Positions 1-11,688 of a stretch of DNA of 64,000 nt are shown one piece after another. The position numbers and the translations under genes were made by a program. Origin of the DNA: Gallionellaceae bacterium (lineage in GTDB: Bacteria > Pseudomonadota > Gammaproteobacteria > Burkholderiales > Thiobacillaceae); contig JAQTLN010000021.1 of the NCBI GenBank assembly GCA_028714875.1, forward strand, positions 1 through 64,000, in the 5' to 3' direction. Positions within the stretch are counted from its first letter, which is position 1, and the number at the start of each line of letters is the position of its first letter. The notes below the pieces were generated by a model. The model made no database searches. It was given only the letters and a program-made list of their open reading frames with translations, and was not told where the DNA came from.

Positions 1-130
1 CCAATGGTCGCGGGCTGGCGCTCGGCGCATGCCTCGGCATGAAGAACATCGGAAAGCCGTGTGCGGGAAAACTGCATGCACGGTTTGATGAGGGAGGGCA
101 GGTGAAAACCTGTTTTCTACTCTACCCAAT
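1..130 (+). mobile_element. 3' end of a probable bacterial group II intron (domains V and VI), truncated by window edge
   Basis: AGCCGTGTGCGGGAAAACTGCATGCACGGTTT resembles the domain V hairpin. It is followed by a domain VI-like hairpin (GGGAGGGCAGGTGAAAACCTGTTTTCTACTCTACCC) ending in ...CCCAAT (AY end). Confidence 0.7.
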
Positions 131-337
131 TACGCTCGCCACGTCTGCCTGCCGGCTATCCGAATGAGCGCGGATTTCGGCTGTGTTGGCCTGCTGGTGG
201 ATGCCAAGCCGGAGGCGGTGGGCTTTTACGCGACATTCGGCTTCCTGCCCCTGACCCCGGTGACCGGCGAGTCGTCCATGCAGCCGGTGCCGCTTTTTCT
301 CGCCATCCAGAAGCTGACTCGCCTGTTGGCGCGGTGA
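131..337 (+). pseudogene. GNAT family N-acetyltransferase, C-terminal exon (interrupted upstream by the group II intron)
   Basis: In-frame translation ARHVCLPAIRMSADFGCVGLLVDAKPEAVGFYATFGFLPLTPVTGESSMQPVPLFLAIQKLTRLLAR* resembles the C-terminus of TacT-like GNAT proteins. No start codon or N-terminal half is present after the intron end. Confidence 0.6.
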
Positions 338-369
338 TTCCTCCCGCATGGGCGGGCACGCCCCGTCGC

Positions 370-1413
370 TTACGGGGCCGGGTTCATCTGGCGCAGGTGG
401 ATGTCTTCGATTGCCGCAAGCGCGTCGGCATTCAGCGGCTTGTCCCATGCGTCCAGATTTTCGCTGAGCTGTGCCAGGGAGGTGGCGCCGATGATCGTGC
501 TGCCCATGAACCAGCGGCGATAGACGAAGGACAGCGCCATTTGCGCGGGCGACATGTCGAACTTTTGCGCGAGCGTGGCATAGGCCGCGACGGCGGGTTG
601 GACGCCGGGTTTCTCATAGCGCTGCGCGAAGCCTTTGAAGCGCGTCACGCGGCCGTCCGCGTTGGGGTTTTTCCAGTATTTGCCTGACAGCAGGCCGAAC
701 GCCAGGGGGGAGTACGCCAGCAGGCTGAGTTGTTCCCGATAGCTGATTTCGCTCAGGCCGAACTCGAACACCCGGTTGATCAGGCTGTAGGAGTTCTGGA
801 TCGAAACCACGCGCGGGAGGCCATGTTCATGTGCCAGGCGCAGGAATTCCATGACGCCCCAGGGCGTTTCGTTGGATAGGCCGATATGGCGAATCTTGCC
901 TTCACGGATCAATTCGGCCAGCGCCTCCAGCTGCGCGCGGATGGGTAGGGCGTCCGTCTCCTGGTCGGGAGAAAACTGATATTCGCCGAACATGGGCACG
1001 TTACGTTCCGGCCAGTGCAACTGGTAGAGGTCGAGGTAATCGGTGCCGAGACGGCGCAGGGAACCTTCGAGTGCCGCCCGCAGGTTGTCGCCATCCAGGG
1101 AGGCCGGGCCGCCGCGTATCCAGTTCAGCGGTCGCCTTGGCCCCGCCACCTTGCTGGCGAGGATGACCTGGTCGCGCGGTTTGCCACGCAGCCAGGTGCC
1201 GATGATGGATTCGCTGCGGGTGAACGTTTCCGGGCGCGGCGGCACCGGGTACATCTCCGCCGTGTCGATGAAATTGACGCCCCGCTCGAAGGCCAGATCG
1301 AGCTGGGCATGGGCCTCCGCTTCACTGTTCTGCTCACCGAAGGTCATGGTGCCTAGACAGATGGCGGAGACCGAGAGGTCACTGTTGCCAAGTTTGCGGT
1401 AGTCCACGGTCAA
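370..1413 (-). CDS. tas: Aldo/keto reductase (Tas-like)
   Basis: 347-aa ORF MTVDYRKLGNSDLSVSAICLGTMTFGEQNSE...FIDTAEMYPVPPRPET. Confidence 0.9.
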   Translation of the reverse strand: MTVDYRKLGNSDLSVSAICLGTMTFGEQNSEAEAHAQLDLAFERGVNFIDTAEMYPVPPRPETFTRSESIIGTWLRGKPRDQVILASKVAGPRRPLNWIRGGPASLDGDNLRAALEGSLRRLGTDYLDLYQLHWPERNVPMFGEYQFSPDQETDALPIRAQLEALAELIREGKIRHIGLSNETPWGVMEFLRLAHEHGLPRVVSIQNSYSLINRVFEFGLSEISYREQLSLLAYSPLAFGLLSGKYWKNPNADGRVTRFKGFAQRYEKPGVQPAVAAYATLAQKFDMSPAQMALSFVYRRWFMGSTIIGATSLAQLSENLDAWDKPLNADALAAIEDIHLRQMNPAP

Positions 1414-1423
1414 TCAACTCCTG

Positions 1424-2305
1424 TCAGTCGATCAGGCGGCGCCGCGCTTCCTCATATTTCTCGGCGGTGCGCGCCACCACTTCGGCGGGCAGTTCCGGGC
1501 CGGGCGCTTGTTTGTTCCAACCGGATTGGGTCAGCCAGTCGCGTACATACTGTTTGTCGAAGCTGGGTGGGTTGCCGCCGATCTGGTACTGATCCAGCGG
1601 CCAGAAGCGGGAGGAGTCCGGGGTGAGCACTTCGTCGATCAGGGTCAGGGTGCCATTTTCGTCGAGGCCGAATTCAAACTTGGTGTCGGCGATGATGATG
1701 CCGCGTGTCAGCGCATATTCAGCCGCCGCCTGGTAGAGGGCGATGGCGGCATCGCGTACCCGGGCGGCGAGGTCGCCACCCAACAGTTCGGCACACTGGG
1801 CAAAATCGATGTTCTCGTCGTGCGCGCCCAGAGCCGCCTTGGTGGAGGGGGTGAACAGCGGTTGCGGCAGCTTGGCCGCCTGTTTCAGGCCGGCCGGCAG
1901 CGAAATGCCGCAGACCGATCCGGTTTTCTGATAGTCGGCCCAGCCGCTACCCACCAGATAACCACGCACGATGGCTTCCACCGGCAGAGCCTTCAGTCGT
2001 TTCACGACGATGGCGCGGCCGGCTACCTGGGGGCGTTCATCCGGGGTCACCACACTCTCCGGAGCGTCTCCGGTAAGTTGGTTGGGCAGGATGTCGGCCA
2101 GTTTCCTGAACCAGAAATCGGCCACCGCCGTGAGCACCTTGCCCTTGCCGGGAATCGGCGTCGGCATGATCACGTCGAAGGCGGACAGGCGGTCGCTGGT
2201 GACGATCAGCATGCGCTTGTCATCCACCGCATAGATGTCTCGCACCTTGCCTTTGTGGATCAATGGCAAGGAATGGATGGTCGATTCGTAGAGGGCGTCG
2301 GTCAT
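1424..2305 (-). CDS. purC: Phosphoribosylaminoimidazole-succinocarboxamide synthase
   Basis: ORF with [29 protein letters not shown]...; start placed at the internal ATG (2305) rather than the longer ORF start. Confidence 0.95.
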   Translation of the reverse strand: MTDALYESTIHSLPLIHKGKVRDIYAVDDKRMLIVTSDRLSAFDVIMPTPIPGKGKVLTAVADFWFRKLADILPNQLTGDAPESVVTPDERPQVAGRAIVVKRLKALPVEAIVRGYLVGSGWADYQKTGSVCGISLPAGLKQAAKLPQPLFTPSTKAALGAHDENIDFAQCAELLGGDLAARVRDAAIALYQAAAEYALTRGIIIADTKFEFGLDENGTLTLIDEVLTPDSSRFWPLDQYQIGGNPPSFDKQYVRDWLTQSGWNKQAPGPELPAEVVARTAEKYEEARRRLID

Positions 2306-2393
2306 GGTGTGTGAAAGGGCGGTTGCCGGAAGACGGCATTCTACAGAGCGAAGTAATCGGTCCGTAGTCAACAAATCGCGCCGATGCACCACC

Positions 2394-2451
2394 TGTAGCG
2401 CCGGCATCCTTGCCGGCGTCTTAAAACAGCCGGCTGGAAGTCGGCGCTACA
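2394..2451. repeat. Dispersed palindromic repeat (TGTAGCGCCGGC family)
   Basis: TGTAGCGCCGGCATCCTTGCCGGCG...CAGCCGGCTGGAAGTCGGCGCTACA; related sequences at 58242, 60169 and 63566. Confidence 0.75.
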
Positions 2452-2464
2452 TTGCGCGTCGGCT

Positions 2465-2866
2465 TCAGTCAGTCTGCTCTGGCGTGGAGAGGTAAACGAT
2501 CTGATGGCCCTTCAGCGCGACCAGGGCTTTGGTTTCTTCGCTCACTTGCGCGGGATCGGCCAGGGCGAGGGCGGTGATGCCCCGGTAACGGCCCAGGTAG
2601 CTGAGGATTTCCTCGCTCATTTCGCCGTGGGCGCTGCTCACGTGGTAGTCGATGCCGCTGTGTTCGAGTCGCAGCAGCAGCAGGGCGAGCATGGTGGTGG
2701 GCTCGCGCGGCGGGTTGATCAGGAGGATGTCCAGACGTGGACAGATGTGCGCGCAGTGGCGCAACAAGGTGGCGAGCAGCTCGCGTTCCAGGGTGCGACC
2801 GTTGAGTGCAAGCAGGACGCGGGTGTGCGGGCGCAGGGACTTCATGGTTTTCGCTGGCGGCGGCAA
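2465..2866 (-). CDS. Hypothetical protein, possible universal-stress-like fold
   Basis: 133-aa ORF; alternating hydrophobic segments such as VLLALNGRTLERELLATLL; family not certain. Confidence 0.5.
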   Translation of the reverse strand: MPPPAKTMKSLRPHTRVLLALNGRTLERELLATLLRHCAHICPRLDILLINPPREPTTMLALLLLRLEHSGIDYHVSSAHGEMSEEILSYLGRYRGITALALADPAQVSEETKALVALKGHQIVYLSTPEQTD

Positions 2867-2869
2867 GCA

Positions 2870-2894
2870 AAAAGCGGCCCCGGAGGGCCGCTTT
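2870..2894 (-). terminator. Rho-independent terminator downstream of fba
   Basis: Minus-strand AAAGCGGCCCTCCGGGGCCGCTTTTTG: GC-rich stem followed by a T run, about 30 nt after the fba stop. Confidence 0.75.
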
Positions 2895-2920
2895 CAGGAT
2901 GCCGATCGAACAAGGAAGTC

Positions 2921-3988
2921 TTAGTTGACTTTGGGGTCAAGCTCGCCCTTGTCGTAGCGCTTCTGCATGTCTTCCAGGCTGTAGACCTTGGTGATCTTGC
3001 TGGCCATGCCGGCGGCGCCGAAGGCTTCGTAACGGGCCGAGCAGATGCCGCTCATGGCCTTGGTGGCTTCCTTCAGGAACTTGCGCGGGTCGAAGTTGGC
3101 CTTGTTCTCGGCCAGGTGCTTGCGGATGGCGCCGGTGGACGCCATGCGCAGGTCGGTGTCGATGTTGACCTTGCGCACGCCGTTCTTGATGCCTTCGACG
3201 ATTTCCGAAACCGGCACACCGTAGGTCTGGCCCATGTCGCCGCCGTAGCTGTTGATGATGGCGAGCCAGTCTTCCGGAACCGAGGAGGAACCGTGCATGA
3301 CCAGGTGCACGTTAGGGATGCGATCGTGGATTTCTTTCACGCGGTCGATGCGCAGCACTTTGCCGGTGGGCTTCTGGGTGAACTTGTAGGCGCCGTGGCT
3401 GGTGCCGATGGCGATGGCCAGGGCGTCGACCTTGGTCTTGGTCACGAAATCGGCGGCCTCGTTGGGGTCGGTGAGCAATTGGTCGTGAGACAGTTTGCCC
3501 TCGGCGCCGTGGCCGTCTTCCTCGCCGGCCATGCCGGATTCCAGGGAGCCCAGGCAGCCCAGTTCGCCTTCCACGGAAACGCCGCAGGCATGCGCCAGTT
3601 CGGTCACATGGGCGGTGGTATTCACGTTGTATTCATAGGTCGAGGGGGTTTTGCCGTCGGTACCCAGCGAGCCGTCCATCATCACCGAGCTGAAACCGGA
3701 CTGGATGGAACGGAAGCAGATGCTGGGGGAAGCGCCGTGATCCTGGTGCATGCAGACCGGGATATGCGGGTATTGCTCGATGGCGGCCAGGATCAGGTGG
3801 CGCAGGAAGGGCTCGCCGGCGTAGGAACGCGCGCCAGCGGAACCTTGCAGGATCACCGGGCTGTTGGTCTTGTCGGCGGCCTGCATGATGGCCTGGACCT
3901 GTTCCATGTTGTTGACGTTGAAGGCGGGCAGGCCATAGCCGTTTTCGGCGGCGTGGTCGAGTAGTTGACGCAGGGAAATCAGAGCCAT
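2921..3988 (-). CDS. fba: Class II fructose-bisphosphate aldolase
   Basis: 355 aa [35 protein letters not shown]... Confidence 0.96.
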   Translation of the reverse strand: MALISLRQLLDHAAENGYGLPAFNVNNMEQVQAIMQAADKTNSPVILQGSAGARSYAGEPFLRHLILAAIEQYPHIPVCMHQDHGASPSICFRSIQSGFSSVMMDGSLGTDGKTPSTYEYNVNTTAHVTELAHACGVSVEGELGCLGSLESGMAGEEDGHGAEGKLSHDQLLTDPNEAADFVTKTKVDALAIAIGTSHGAYKFTQKPTGKVLRIDRVKEIHDRIPNVHLVMHGSSSVPEDWLAIINSYGGDMGQTYGVPVSEIVEGIKNGVRKVNIDTDLRMASTGAIRKHLAENKANFDPRKFLKEATKAMSGICSARYEAFGAAGMASKITKVYSLEDMQKRYDKGELDPKVN

Positions 3989-4010
3989 CGTGTTTCTCCT
4001 ATTCGGTTGA

Positions 4011-5444
4011 TCAGGCTTTTTTGCGTTCGCCGACGCGAACGATTTTCAGGGTATTGGTGCCGCCGGGTTTGCCAATCGGCTCACCGATGGTGAGCAGAAT
4101 CAGGTCGCCGTTGCGTACCGCGCCGCGCCGCCGTAGTTCGTCTTCCGCCTCGGCAAGCAACTGGTCACGTTCGTTGCTGGACGGGCGGAAGTTGACCGGG
4201 TAGACGCCACGGAAGAGCGTCACCTTTCTACGGGTCTCGACTTCCGGCGTCAAGGCGTAGATCGGCACATGGGTGCTGATGCGGCTCATCCACAGGGCGG
4301 TCGAGCCGGACTGGGTCATGGCGGCAATCGCCTTGACGTTGAGGTTGAGCGCCGTGAACGCGGCCGACATGGCGATGGCTTCGTCCACCCGGAGAAAACC
4401 GTGGTCGAGCATGCCCTTGCCGAAGGCCGGTTCCATCTCTTTCTCGGCTTCCAGGCAGACCCGGTGCATGGCGGAAATGGCTTCCACCGGGTACTTGCCG
4501 GCGGCCGTCTCGGCCGAGAGCATGACCGCGTCGGTGCCGTCCAGCACCGCGTTGGCGACGTCGGAGACTTCGGCGCGCGTGGGAATCGGGGACTCGATCA
4601 TCGATTCCATCATCTGCGTGGCGGTGATGACCACCTTGTTCTTTTCCCGCGCCATCCGGGTCATGCGCTTTTGCAGCGCGGGCACGGCGGCGTCGCCCAC
4701 TTCCACTCCGAGGTCGCCACGCGCCACCATGATGGCATCGGAGGCATTGAGGATTTCGTCTAGCGCCTCGATGGCTTCCGCGCGTTCGATCTTGGCGACG
4801 ATCCAGGCACGGCCGCCGGCTGCGCGGAGGATTTCGCGCGCTTGCTGGATGTCCGCGGCGGATCGCGGGAATGAAACCGCCAGGTAATCCGCCTTGATCA
4901 GGGCGGCGGTCTTGATGTCCTCGATGTCCTTCTCGGTCAGCGCGGCGGCGGAAAGGCCGCCGCCCTTGCGGTTGATGCCCTTGTTATTGGACAGCACGCC
5001 GCCTTGCACGACCTTGCAGAACACTTCATCGCCCTTGACCTCTTCCACCCACATCTCGATGCGGCCGTCGTCCAGCAGCAGGGTGGCGCCGCGCGCCACA
5101 TCCTTCACCAGTTGCGGGTAATCGAGGCCGACCCGGGTCTGGTCGCCCAGTTTGCAGGCGGCATCGAAAACGAAGGGGTCGCCGGGGCTCAGGGAAATCT
5201 TGCCGTCCTTGAACCGGCCGATGCGGATCTTGGGGCCTTGCAGGTCCACCAGCACGCCGACGGCGCGACCGCGCGTCTTGGCCAGCGAGCGCACCAGCTC
5301 GCAGCGCTGTTGATGTTCCTCGGCGCTGCCGTGGGAGAAATTCAGGCGAACGACGTCCACCCCGGCTTCCAGCATCTTGTCCAGAACTTTGGGGTCGGAA
5401 CAGGCGGGGCCGAGGGTGGCGACGATTTTGGTTCTACGGAGCAT
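4011..5444 (-). CDS. pyk: Pyruvate kinase
   Basis: [39 protein letters not shown]; start at internal ATG 5444. Confidence 0.96.
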   Translation of the reverse strand: MLRRTKIVATLGPACSDPKVLDKMLEAGVDVVRLNFSHGSAEEHQQRCELVRSLAKTRGRAVGVLVDLQGPKIRIGRFKDGKISLSPGDPFVFDAACKLGDQTRVGLDYPQLVKDVARGATLLLDDGRIEMWVEEVKGDEVFCKVVQGGVLSNNKGINRKGGGLSAAALTEKDIEDIKTAALIKADYLAVSFPRSAADIQQAREILRAAGGRAWIVAKIERAEAIEALDEILNASDAIMVARGDLGVEVGDAAVPALQKRMTRMAREKNKVVITATQMMESMIESPIPTRAEVSDVANAVLDGTDAVMLSAETAAGKYPVEAISAMHRVCLEAEKEMEPAFGKGMLDHGFLRVDEAIAMSAAFTALNLNVKAIAAMTQSGSTALWMSRISTHVPIYALTPEVETRRKVTLFRGVYPVNFRPSSNERDQLLAEAEDELRRRGAVRNGDLILLTIGEPIGKPGGTNTLKIVRVGERKKA

Positions 5445-5529
5445 GTGTTTCTCGATGTAGGAGGCCCTGAGGGAAAACCCCGGTGGGCCGATTTGACTCA
5501 TTTCGCGCCGCGAGCGGCGCTCCTACGTA

Positions 5530-6714
5530 TCAGCCGGCAGCTCGCTTTTCCAGGATGTCCACGGCGGGCAGAACCTTGCCCTCCAGGTATTCCAGGAAGG
5601 CGCCGCCGGCGGTGGAGATGTAGGACACCTTGTCGTAGATGTCGTACTTCTGGATGGCGGCGATGGTGTCGCCGCCACCGGCCAGGGTGAAGGCCTTGGT
5701 ATTGGCGATGGCCATGGCGATGGCCTTGGTGCCTTCGCCGAACTGGTCGAATTCGAACACGCCGACGGGGCCGTTCCAGACCACGGTGCCGGCACTCATG
5801 ATGATGTCGACGAGTTCCTGAGCCGATTTCGGGCCGATGTCGAAAATCATGTCGTCGTCGGAAACGTCGCCGGCATCCTTCAGCACGGCGGGTTCATTGG
5901 CGTCGAATTGCTTGCCGCAAACCACGTCGACGGCGATGGGGATGGTGGCGCCGCGCGCGGTCATCTTGGTGATCAGGGCCTGGGCGGTGGGGACCAGGTC
6001 GTCTTCGCAGAGGGACTTGCCGACGTTCTTGCCGGTGGCCTTGAGGAAGGTGTTGGCGATGCCGCCGCCGACCACCAGTTGCTCGCATTTCTCGGACAGG
6101 GCTTCCAGCACGGTCAGCTTGGTGGAGACCTTGGAGCCGCCGACGATGGCGACCATGGGACGGGCCGGGTTGGCCAGGGCCTTGTCCAGGGCTTCCAGTT
6201 CCTGGCTGACCAGGATACCGGCGCAGGCGGTCGGCGCGAATTCGGCGATGCCGTAGGTGGAGGCCTGGGCGCGGTGGGCGGTGCCGAAGGCGTCCAGCAC
6301 GAACACGTCGCACAGGGCGGCGTATTTCTTCGCGGTTTCCTCGACGTTTTTCTTCTCGCCCTTGTTGACGCGGCAGTTCTCCAGCAGCACGACTTCGCCC
6401 TCGGCGACGTCAAATCCGCCGTCGACCCAATCCTTGATCAGGCGCACCGGCTTGCCCAGTTTGGCGGCCATGACATCGGCGACCGGCTGCAAGGAAACTT
6501 CAGGCGTCCATTCGCCTTCGGTTGGACGACCCAGGTGGGAGGTGACCATGACCTTGGCGCCGGCCTTGAGGGCGTGCTCGATGGTGGGCATGGACGCGGT
6601 GATGCGGGCGTCGGAGGTGACCTTGCCTTCCTTGACGGGGACGTTCAGATCGGCGCGGATGAAGACGCGCTTGCCCTTGAGGTCGAGGTCGGTCATGCGG
6701 AGGAATTTGGCCAT
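5530..6714 (-). CDS. pgk: Phosphoglycerate kinase
   Basis: 394 aa [32 protein letters not shown]. Confidence 0.97.
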   Translation of the reverse strand: MAKFLRMTDLDLKGKRVFIRADLNVPVKEGKVTSDARITASMPTIEHALKAGAKVMVTSHLGRPTEGEWTPEVSLQPVADVMAAKLGKPVRLIKDWVDGGFDVAEGEVVLLENCRVNKGEKKNVEETAKKYAALCDVFVLDAFGTAHRAQASTYGIAEFAPTACAGILVSQELEALDKALANPARPMVAIVGGSKVSTKLTVLEALSEKCEQLVVGGGIANTFLKATGKNVGKSLCEDDLVPTAQALITKMTARGATIPIAVDVVCGKQFDANEPAVLKDAGDVSDDDMIFDIGPKSAQELVDIIMSAGTVVWNGPVGVFEFDQFGEGTKAIAMAIANTKAFTLAGGGDTIAAIQKYDIYDKVSYISTAGGAFLEYLEGKVLPAVDILEKRAAG

Positions 6715-6780
6715 TTGGGTGCTCCTGGAAAGTAAGTGGTAAGGGTTGAGTGGGCTCAGGCCTTACGGCTCACGGGGTGG

Positions 6781-6851
6781 GTAGGTCGGGTTAGGCCAAA
6801 GGCCGTAACCCGACATGGAACGTCGGGTTACGCTTCGCTAACCCGACCTAC
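6781..6851. repeat. Dispersed inverted repeat (GTAGGTCGGGTTA family)
   Basis: GTAGGTCGGGTTAGGCC...CGTAACCCGACATGGAACGTCGGGTTACGCTTCGCTAACCCGACCTAC between gap and pgk. Confidence 0.8.
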
Positions 6852-6859
6852 AGCCTTCA

Positions 6860-7861
<1,002 letters not shown>

Positions 7862-7934
7862 TTATCTCCTTGATAAGAAAACATCGGATCGGGTGGCATG
7901 ACGGCCAACCCCGATCCGCATATTCAATTGATGC

Positions 7935-9923
7935 TTACAGAATGCCCTTGACGGTGGCGACCACGTTCTCGACGGTGAAGCCGAACTCCTTGAACAACTC
8001 CGGAGCGGGCGCGGACTCGCCGAAACGGTCGAGGCCGACCACGGCGCCGCGCAGGCCGACGTACTTCCACCAGCCGTCGGTGACGCCGGCTTCGATGGCG
8101 ACCTTGTGCACGGTGGGCAGCAGCACGCTGTCCTTGTAGGCCTTGTCCTGCTTGTCGAACACGTTGGTGGAAGGCATGGACACCACGCGGGCGGCAATGC
8201 CTTCGGCCTTCAGGGCTTCCTGCGACTTCATCGCCAGTTCCACTTCGGAACCGGTGGCGATCAGCACGACCTTGGCGTCACCCTCGCAATCGGAGATCAC
8301 ATAGCCGCCGCGGCGGATGTCGGCGATCTGCGCGTCGGAACGCTTGACGAAGGGCAGGTTCTGGCGCGACAGGATGTGGCAGCTGGGGCCGTCCGTCTTC
8401 TCGACGCTGGCCGCCCAGGCGACCAGGGTCTCGGTGCTGTCGCAGGGACGCCAGACGGTCATGTTGGGGATCATGCGCAGGGTGGCGGTCTGCTCGACCG
8501 GCTGGTGCGTCGGGCCGTCTTCGCCCAGGCCGATGGAGTCGTGGGTGAACACATACACCACGCGCTGCTTCATCAGCGCCGACATGCGCAGGGCGTTGCG
8601 GGCGTATTCCGAGAACATCAGGAAGGTGCCGCCGAACGGGAACAGGCCACCGTGCAGCGCCATGCCGTTCATGATGTGGCTCATGCCGAACTCGCGCACG
8701 CCGTAGGAGATGTAGTTGCCGCCCGGGTTGCGGTGCAGGGGGTGGCAGCCAGGCCAGTTGGTCAGATTGGAACCGGTCAGATCGGCGGAACCGCCAACAC
8801 GCTCGGGCAGGGTGGACACCAGACGCTCGATGGCCAGTTGGCTGGACTTGCGAGTGGCGACGTTTTCCGCTTTTTCCAGGGTGGTGGCCAGCGCGGCTTG
8901 CACGCGACCATTCCAGTCGGCGGGCAGTTCACCATTCACGCGACGAGTGAATTCGGCGGCCAGTTCGGGGAACTGAGTCGTGTATTCGGAGAACTTGTTG
9001 TTCCACAGCTTTTCCAGGCCCTCGCCCTTGGTCTTGGCGTCCCAGCCGTCGTAGACATCCTGGGGAATGACGAAGGGCTCGTGGTTCCAGCCGATGTGCT
9101 TGCGGGTGGCTTCGATCTCGGCGTTGCCCAGCGCGGCGCCGTGCACGTCGTGGGTGCCTTCCTTGTTCGGGGAACCTTTGCCGATGATGGTCTTGCAGCA
9201 GATCAGAGTGGGCTTGTCGCTGGACTGCTTGGCTTTCTGCACGGCGGCTTCGATGGCAACCGCGTCGTGGCCGTTGACGCCGGCAATCACGTTCCAGCCG
9301 TAGGCTTCGAAACGCTTCGGGGTGTCGTCGGTGAACCAGCCGTCGGTGTGGCCATCGATGGAGATGCCGTTGTCGTCCCAGAAGGCGATCAGTTTGTTCA
9401 GGTGCCAGGTGCCTGCCAGGGCGCAGGCTTCGTGCGAGATGCCTTCCATCATGCAGCCGTCACCCATGAACACATAGGTGTGATGGTTGACGATGTCGAG
9501 GCCGGGCTTGTTGAACTCGTGCGCCAGCAGTTTTTCGGCCAGCGCCATGCCGACCGCGTTGGTGATGCCTTGGCCGAGGGGGCCGGTGGTGGTCTCGACG
9601 CCTGGGGTGTAGCCCAGTTCCGGGTGGCCCGGGGTCTTGGAGTGCAGCTGGCGGAACTGCTTGAGGTCGTCGATGCTGAGGTCGTAGCCGGTCAGGTGCA
9701 GCAGCGCGTAGATCAGCATGGAGCCGTGGCCGTTGGACAGGACGAAGCGGTCGCGATCGGCCCACTTGGGGTTGGTCGGGTTGTGGCGCATGTGGTGGTT
9801 CCACACCACTTCCGAGATTTCCGCCATGCCCATGGGCGCGCCGGGGTGGCCGGAATTGGCTTTCTGCACAGCATCCATCGCCAGGGCGCGGATTGCGTTC
9901 GCGAGGTCGTTACGTGTTGCCAT
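7935..9923 (-). CDS. tkt: Transketolase
   Basis: 662 aa [36 protein letters not shown]. Confidence 0.97.
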   Translation of the reverse strand: MATRNDLANAIRALAMDAVQKANSGHPGAPMGMAEISEVVWNHHMRHNPTNPKWADRDRFVLSNGHGSMLIYALLHLTGYDLSIDDLKQFRQLHSKTPGHPELGYTPGVETTTGPLGQGITNAVGMALAEKLLAHEFNKPGLDIVNHHTYVFMGDGCMMEGISHEACALAGTWHLNKLIAFWDDNGISIDGHTDGWFTDDTPKRFEAYGWNVIAGVNGHDAVAIEAAVQKAKQSSDKPTLICCKTIIGKGSPNKEGTHDVHGAALGNAEIEATRKHIGWNHEPFVIPQDVYDGWDAKTKGEGLEKLWNNKFSEYTTQFPELAAEFTRRVNGELPADWNGRVQAALATTLEKAENVATRKSSQLAIERLVSTLPERVGGSADLTGSNLTNWPGCHPLHRNPGGNYISYGVREFGMSHIMNGMALHGGLFPFGGTFLMFSEYARNALRMSALMKQRVVYVFTHDSIGLGEDGPTHQPVEQTATLRMIPNMTVWRPCDSTETLVAWAASVEKTDGPSCHILSRQNLPFVKRSDAQIADIRRGGYVISDCEGDAKVVLIATGSEVELAMKSQEALKAEGIAARVVSMPSTNVFDKQDKAYKDSVLLPTVHKVAIEAGVTDGWWKYVGLRGAVVGLDRFGESAPAPELFKEFGFTVENVVATVKGIL

Positions 9924-10266
9924 GTTTTTGATTCCTCAAGAAAAAAACCGGTATCGACACCCAGTCCGGGCGGAAAGCTTCGATTATGTGCAAGCCCGAT
10001 ATGCCAGAGCAAGCCCCGCTAGCGCCTGAAAGGCGCTGATCTGAGCCGCATAACCGGCCTCGCGGCCTTGATTCATGCGGGGAGATGGGTTCGGACCAGG
10101 AAAAATTAAAATGTTTTTATATGCTGTTGTTGCTCGCTTATGGAATCAGCCATGAAGCCGCTTCTGGTGCGGTGCACAAAGGCATCATTGGGGGCATTTC
10201 GACAGCATCATTAATATTCATTGATTGTTCATTGGCCGGGAAAAAGTCGCTGGCCCTCGTAAAGCG

Positions 10267-11082
10267 TCAATTCTCCGCCATTTCCCGTCCGCGGGACACC
10301 CAGTTCCGCCACTGTGCCAGCAATTCCGGTGTCTGTGCCGCCAGCACCGAGCGGCACCAAGGGTCGGCCGCCAGGAATTCGTCGCCATTGAGGCCGCAAA
10401 CGGCGGCGCCGGCTTCTTTCAGGATCAGCCAGCCGGCGGCGTAGTCCCACATTTTCTGGCCGCCGTGCAGGTAGATGTGCAGGCGGCCCGCCGCCACATA
10501 GCACCAGTCGAGCGTGCTGGCGCCGAGATTGCGTTGCGAGGCGTAGGGATGTTCCCGCGCCAGAACGCCGGCCAGGGCGCGATCGATGCGCTTCAGGTCG
10601 ATTCCGGCCATGCAGCGATTCAGATTATCGGGCGGCAGTTTCAAAGGCAGCGGGTCGCCATTCATGAAAGCGCCACCGCCTTCGCTCGCATAGAAGGCCT
10701 CGTCGGCCTGCGGGTCGTAGACCACGCCCAGGATCGTGCGGCCGTGTCGGACCAGGGCAATGGAAATGGCGAAGAAGGGCAGGCCGTTGACGAAGTTGCT
10801 GGTGCCGTCGATGGGGTCCACGCACCAGAATCCGTCGTCGCCTTGGCTCCAGACCGCTTTCTGTTCGTCCTCGCTCATTTCCTCGCCCAGCATGGGGTAG
10901 GGCGCGATGGCGTGGAGTCGCGCGAAAAGGGCGCTCTGCGCGGCGAGGTCGGCCTCGGTGAGCAGGCTTCCGTCCACCTTGCGCTGGTGAGCAACCTTGA
11001 GATAGCGCGGCATCACCTCCTCGCGCCCGACTGAGCGGGCGGCGGCGATGACCTGGTCGAGCAGTGCTTTCATTCCCGCCAC
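10267..11082 (-). CDS. Inositol monophosphatase family protein
   Basis: 271 aa with GEEMSEDE...CVDPIDGTSNFVNGLPFFAISIALV (IMPase motifs). Confidence 0.88.
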   Translation of the reverse strand: MAGMKALLDQVIAAARSVGREEVMPRYLKVAHQRKVDGSLLTEADLAAQSALFARLHAIAPYPMLGEEMSEDEQKAVWSQGDDGFWCVDPIDGTSNFVNGLPFFAISIALVRHGRTILGVVYDPQADEAFYASEGGGAFMNGDPLPLKLPPDNLNRCMAGIDLKRIDRALAGVLAREHPYASQRNLGASTLDWCYVAAGRLHIYLHGGQKMWDYAAGWLILKEAGAAVCGLNGDEFLAADPWCRSVLAAQTPELLAQWRNWVSRGREMAEN

Positions 11083-11621
11083 TTGATCGAGCAGCCCATG
11101 CTGGGAATCTGTTCAGTCGGGCCGCGTTGGGTTTCGGCCACCTGTTTCATGGCCTCGAACAGGTCGCGCCGCGCATCGGGCGCGGCTTCCTTGCGCGATG
11201 CGTCGAGGCGGCCGCGATATTGCAGTTCCAGGTCGCGGTTGAAGCCGAAGAAATCCGGCGTGCAAACCGCGTCGTAACGGCGCGCGACCGCCTGGCTTTC
11301 ATCCAGGACATAGGGCATGGGAAAGCCGAGTTCGTCAGCGATGCGCCGCATGTTCTCGAAGCTGTCTTCCGGGTACTCGGCGGGGTCGTTGGACATGATG
11401 GCGATGGCGCCGATGCCCAACGTTTTCAGTTCCGCCACGTCACGCACGATGCGGTCGATCACCGCTTTCACATAAGGGCAGTGATTGCAGATGAACATCA
11501 CCAACAGCCCGTTCGGGCCGGCCGCCTGTTGCGGCGTCCAGGTCTTGCCATCGACGCCGGGCAGGGTGAATTCCGGGGCTTTCCAGCCAAAATCACAGAC
11601 CGGGGTTTCCATACGCACCAT
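11070..11621 (-). CDS. Thioredoxin-fold / AhpC-TSA family protein
   Basis: MVRMETPVCDFGWKAPEFTLPGVDGKTWTPQQAAGPNGLLVMFICNHCPYVKAVIDR; start chosen at internal ATG. Confidence 0.85.
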   Translation of the reverse strand: MVRMETPVCDFGWKAPEFTLPGVDGKTWTPQQAAGPNGLLVMFICNHCPYVKAVIDRIVRDVAELKTLGIGAIAIMSNDPAEYPEDSFENMRRIADELGFPMPYVLDESQAVARRYDAVCTPDFFGFNRDLELQYRGRLDASRKEAAPDARRDLFEAMKQVAETQRGPTEQIPSMGCSIKWRE

Positions 11622-11688
11622 CTTGAGACTCCGCCAGAGTTGAGTGCGGCTGATAATAGCACTCGTCAAAACCCAGCCTTTGCCGAGC

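Noticed and set aside
2504-3964. 486-aa plus-strand ORF antisense to fba
   Set aside because: Composition is typical of antisense translation of a high-GC gene; the minus strand carries clear fba. The same reasoning applies to the long antisense ORFs at 8106, 25734, 38829, 52182 and 53670.
9924-10085. Possible riboswitch or leader upstream of tkt
   Set aside because: Some hairpin potential (GCGCCTTTCAGGCGC) but no match to a known riboswitch consensus that I can recognise.
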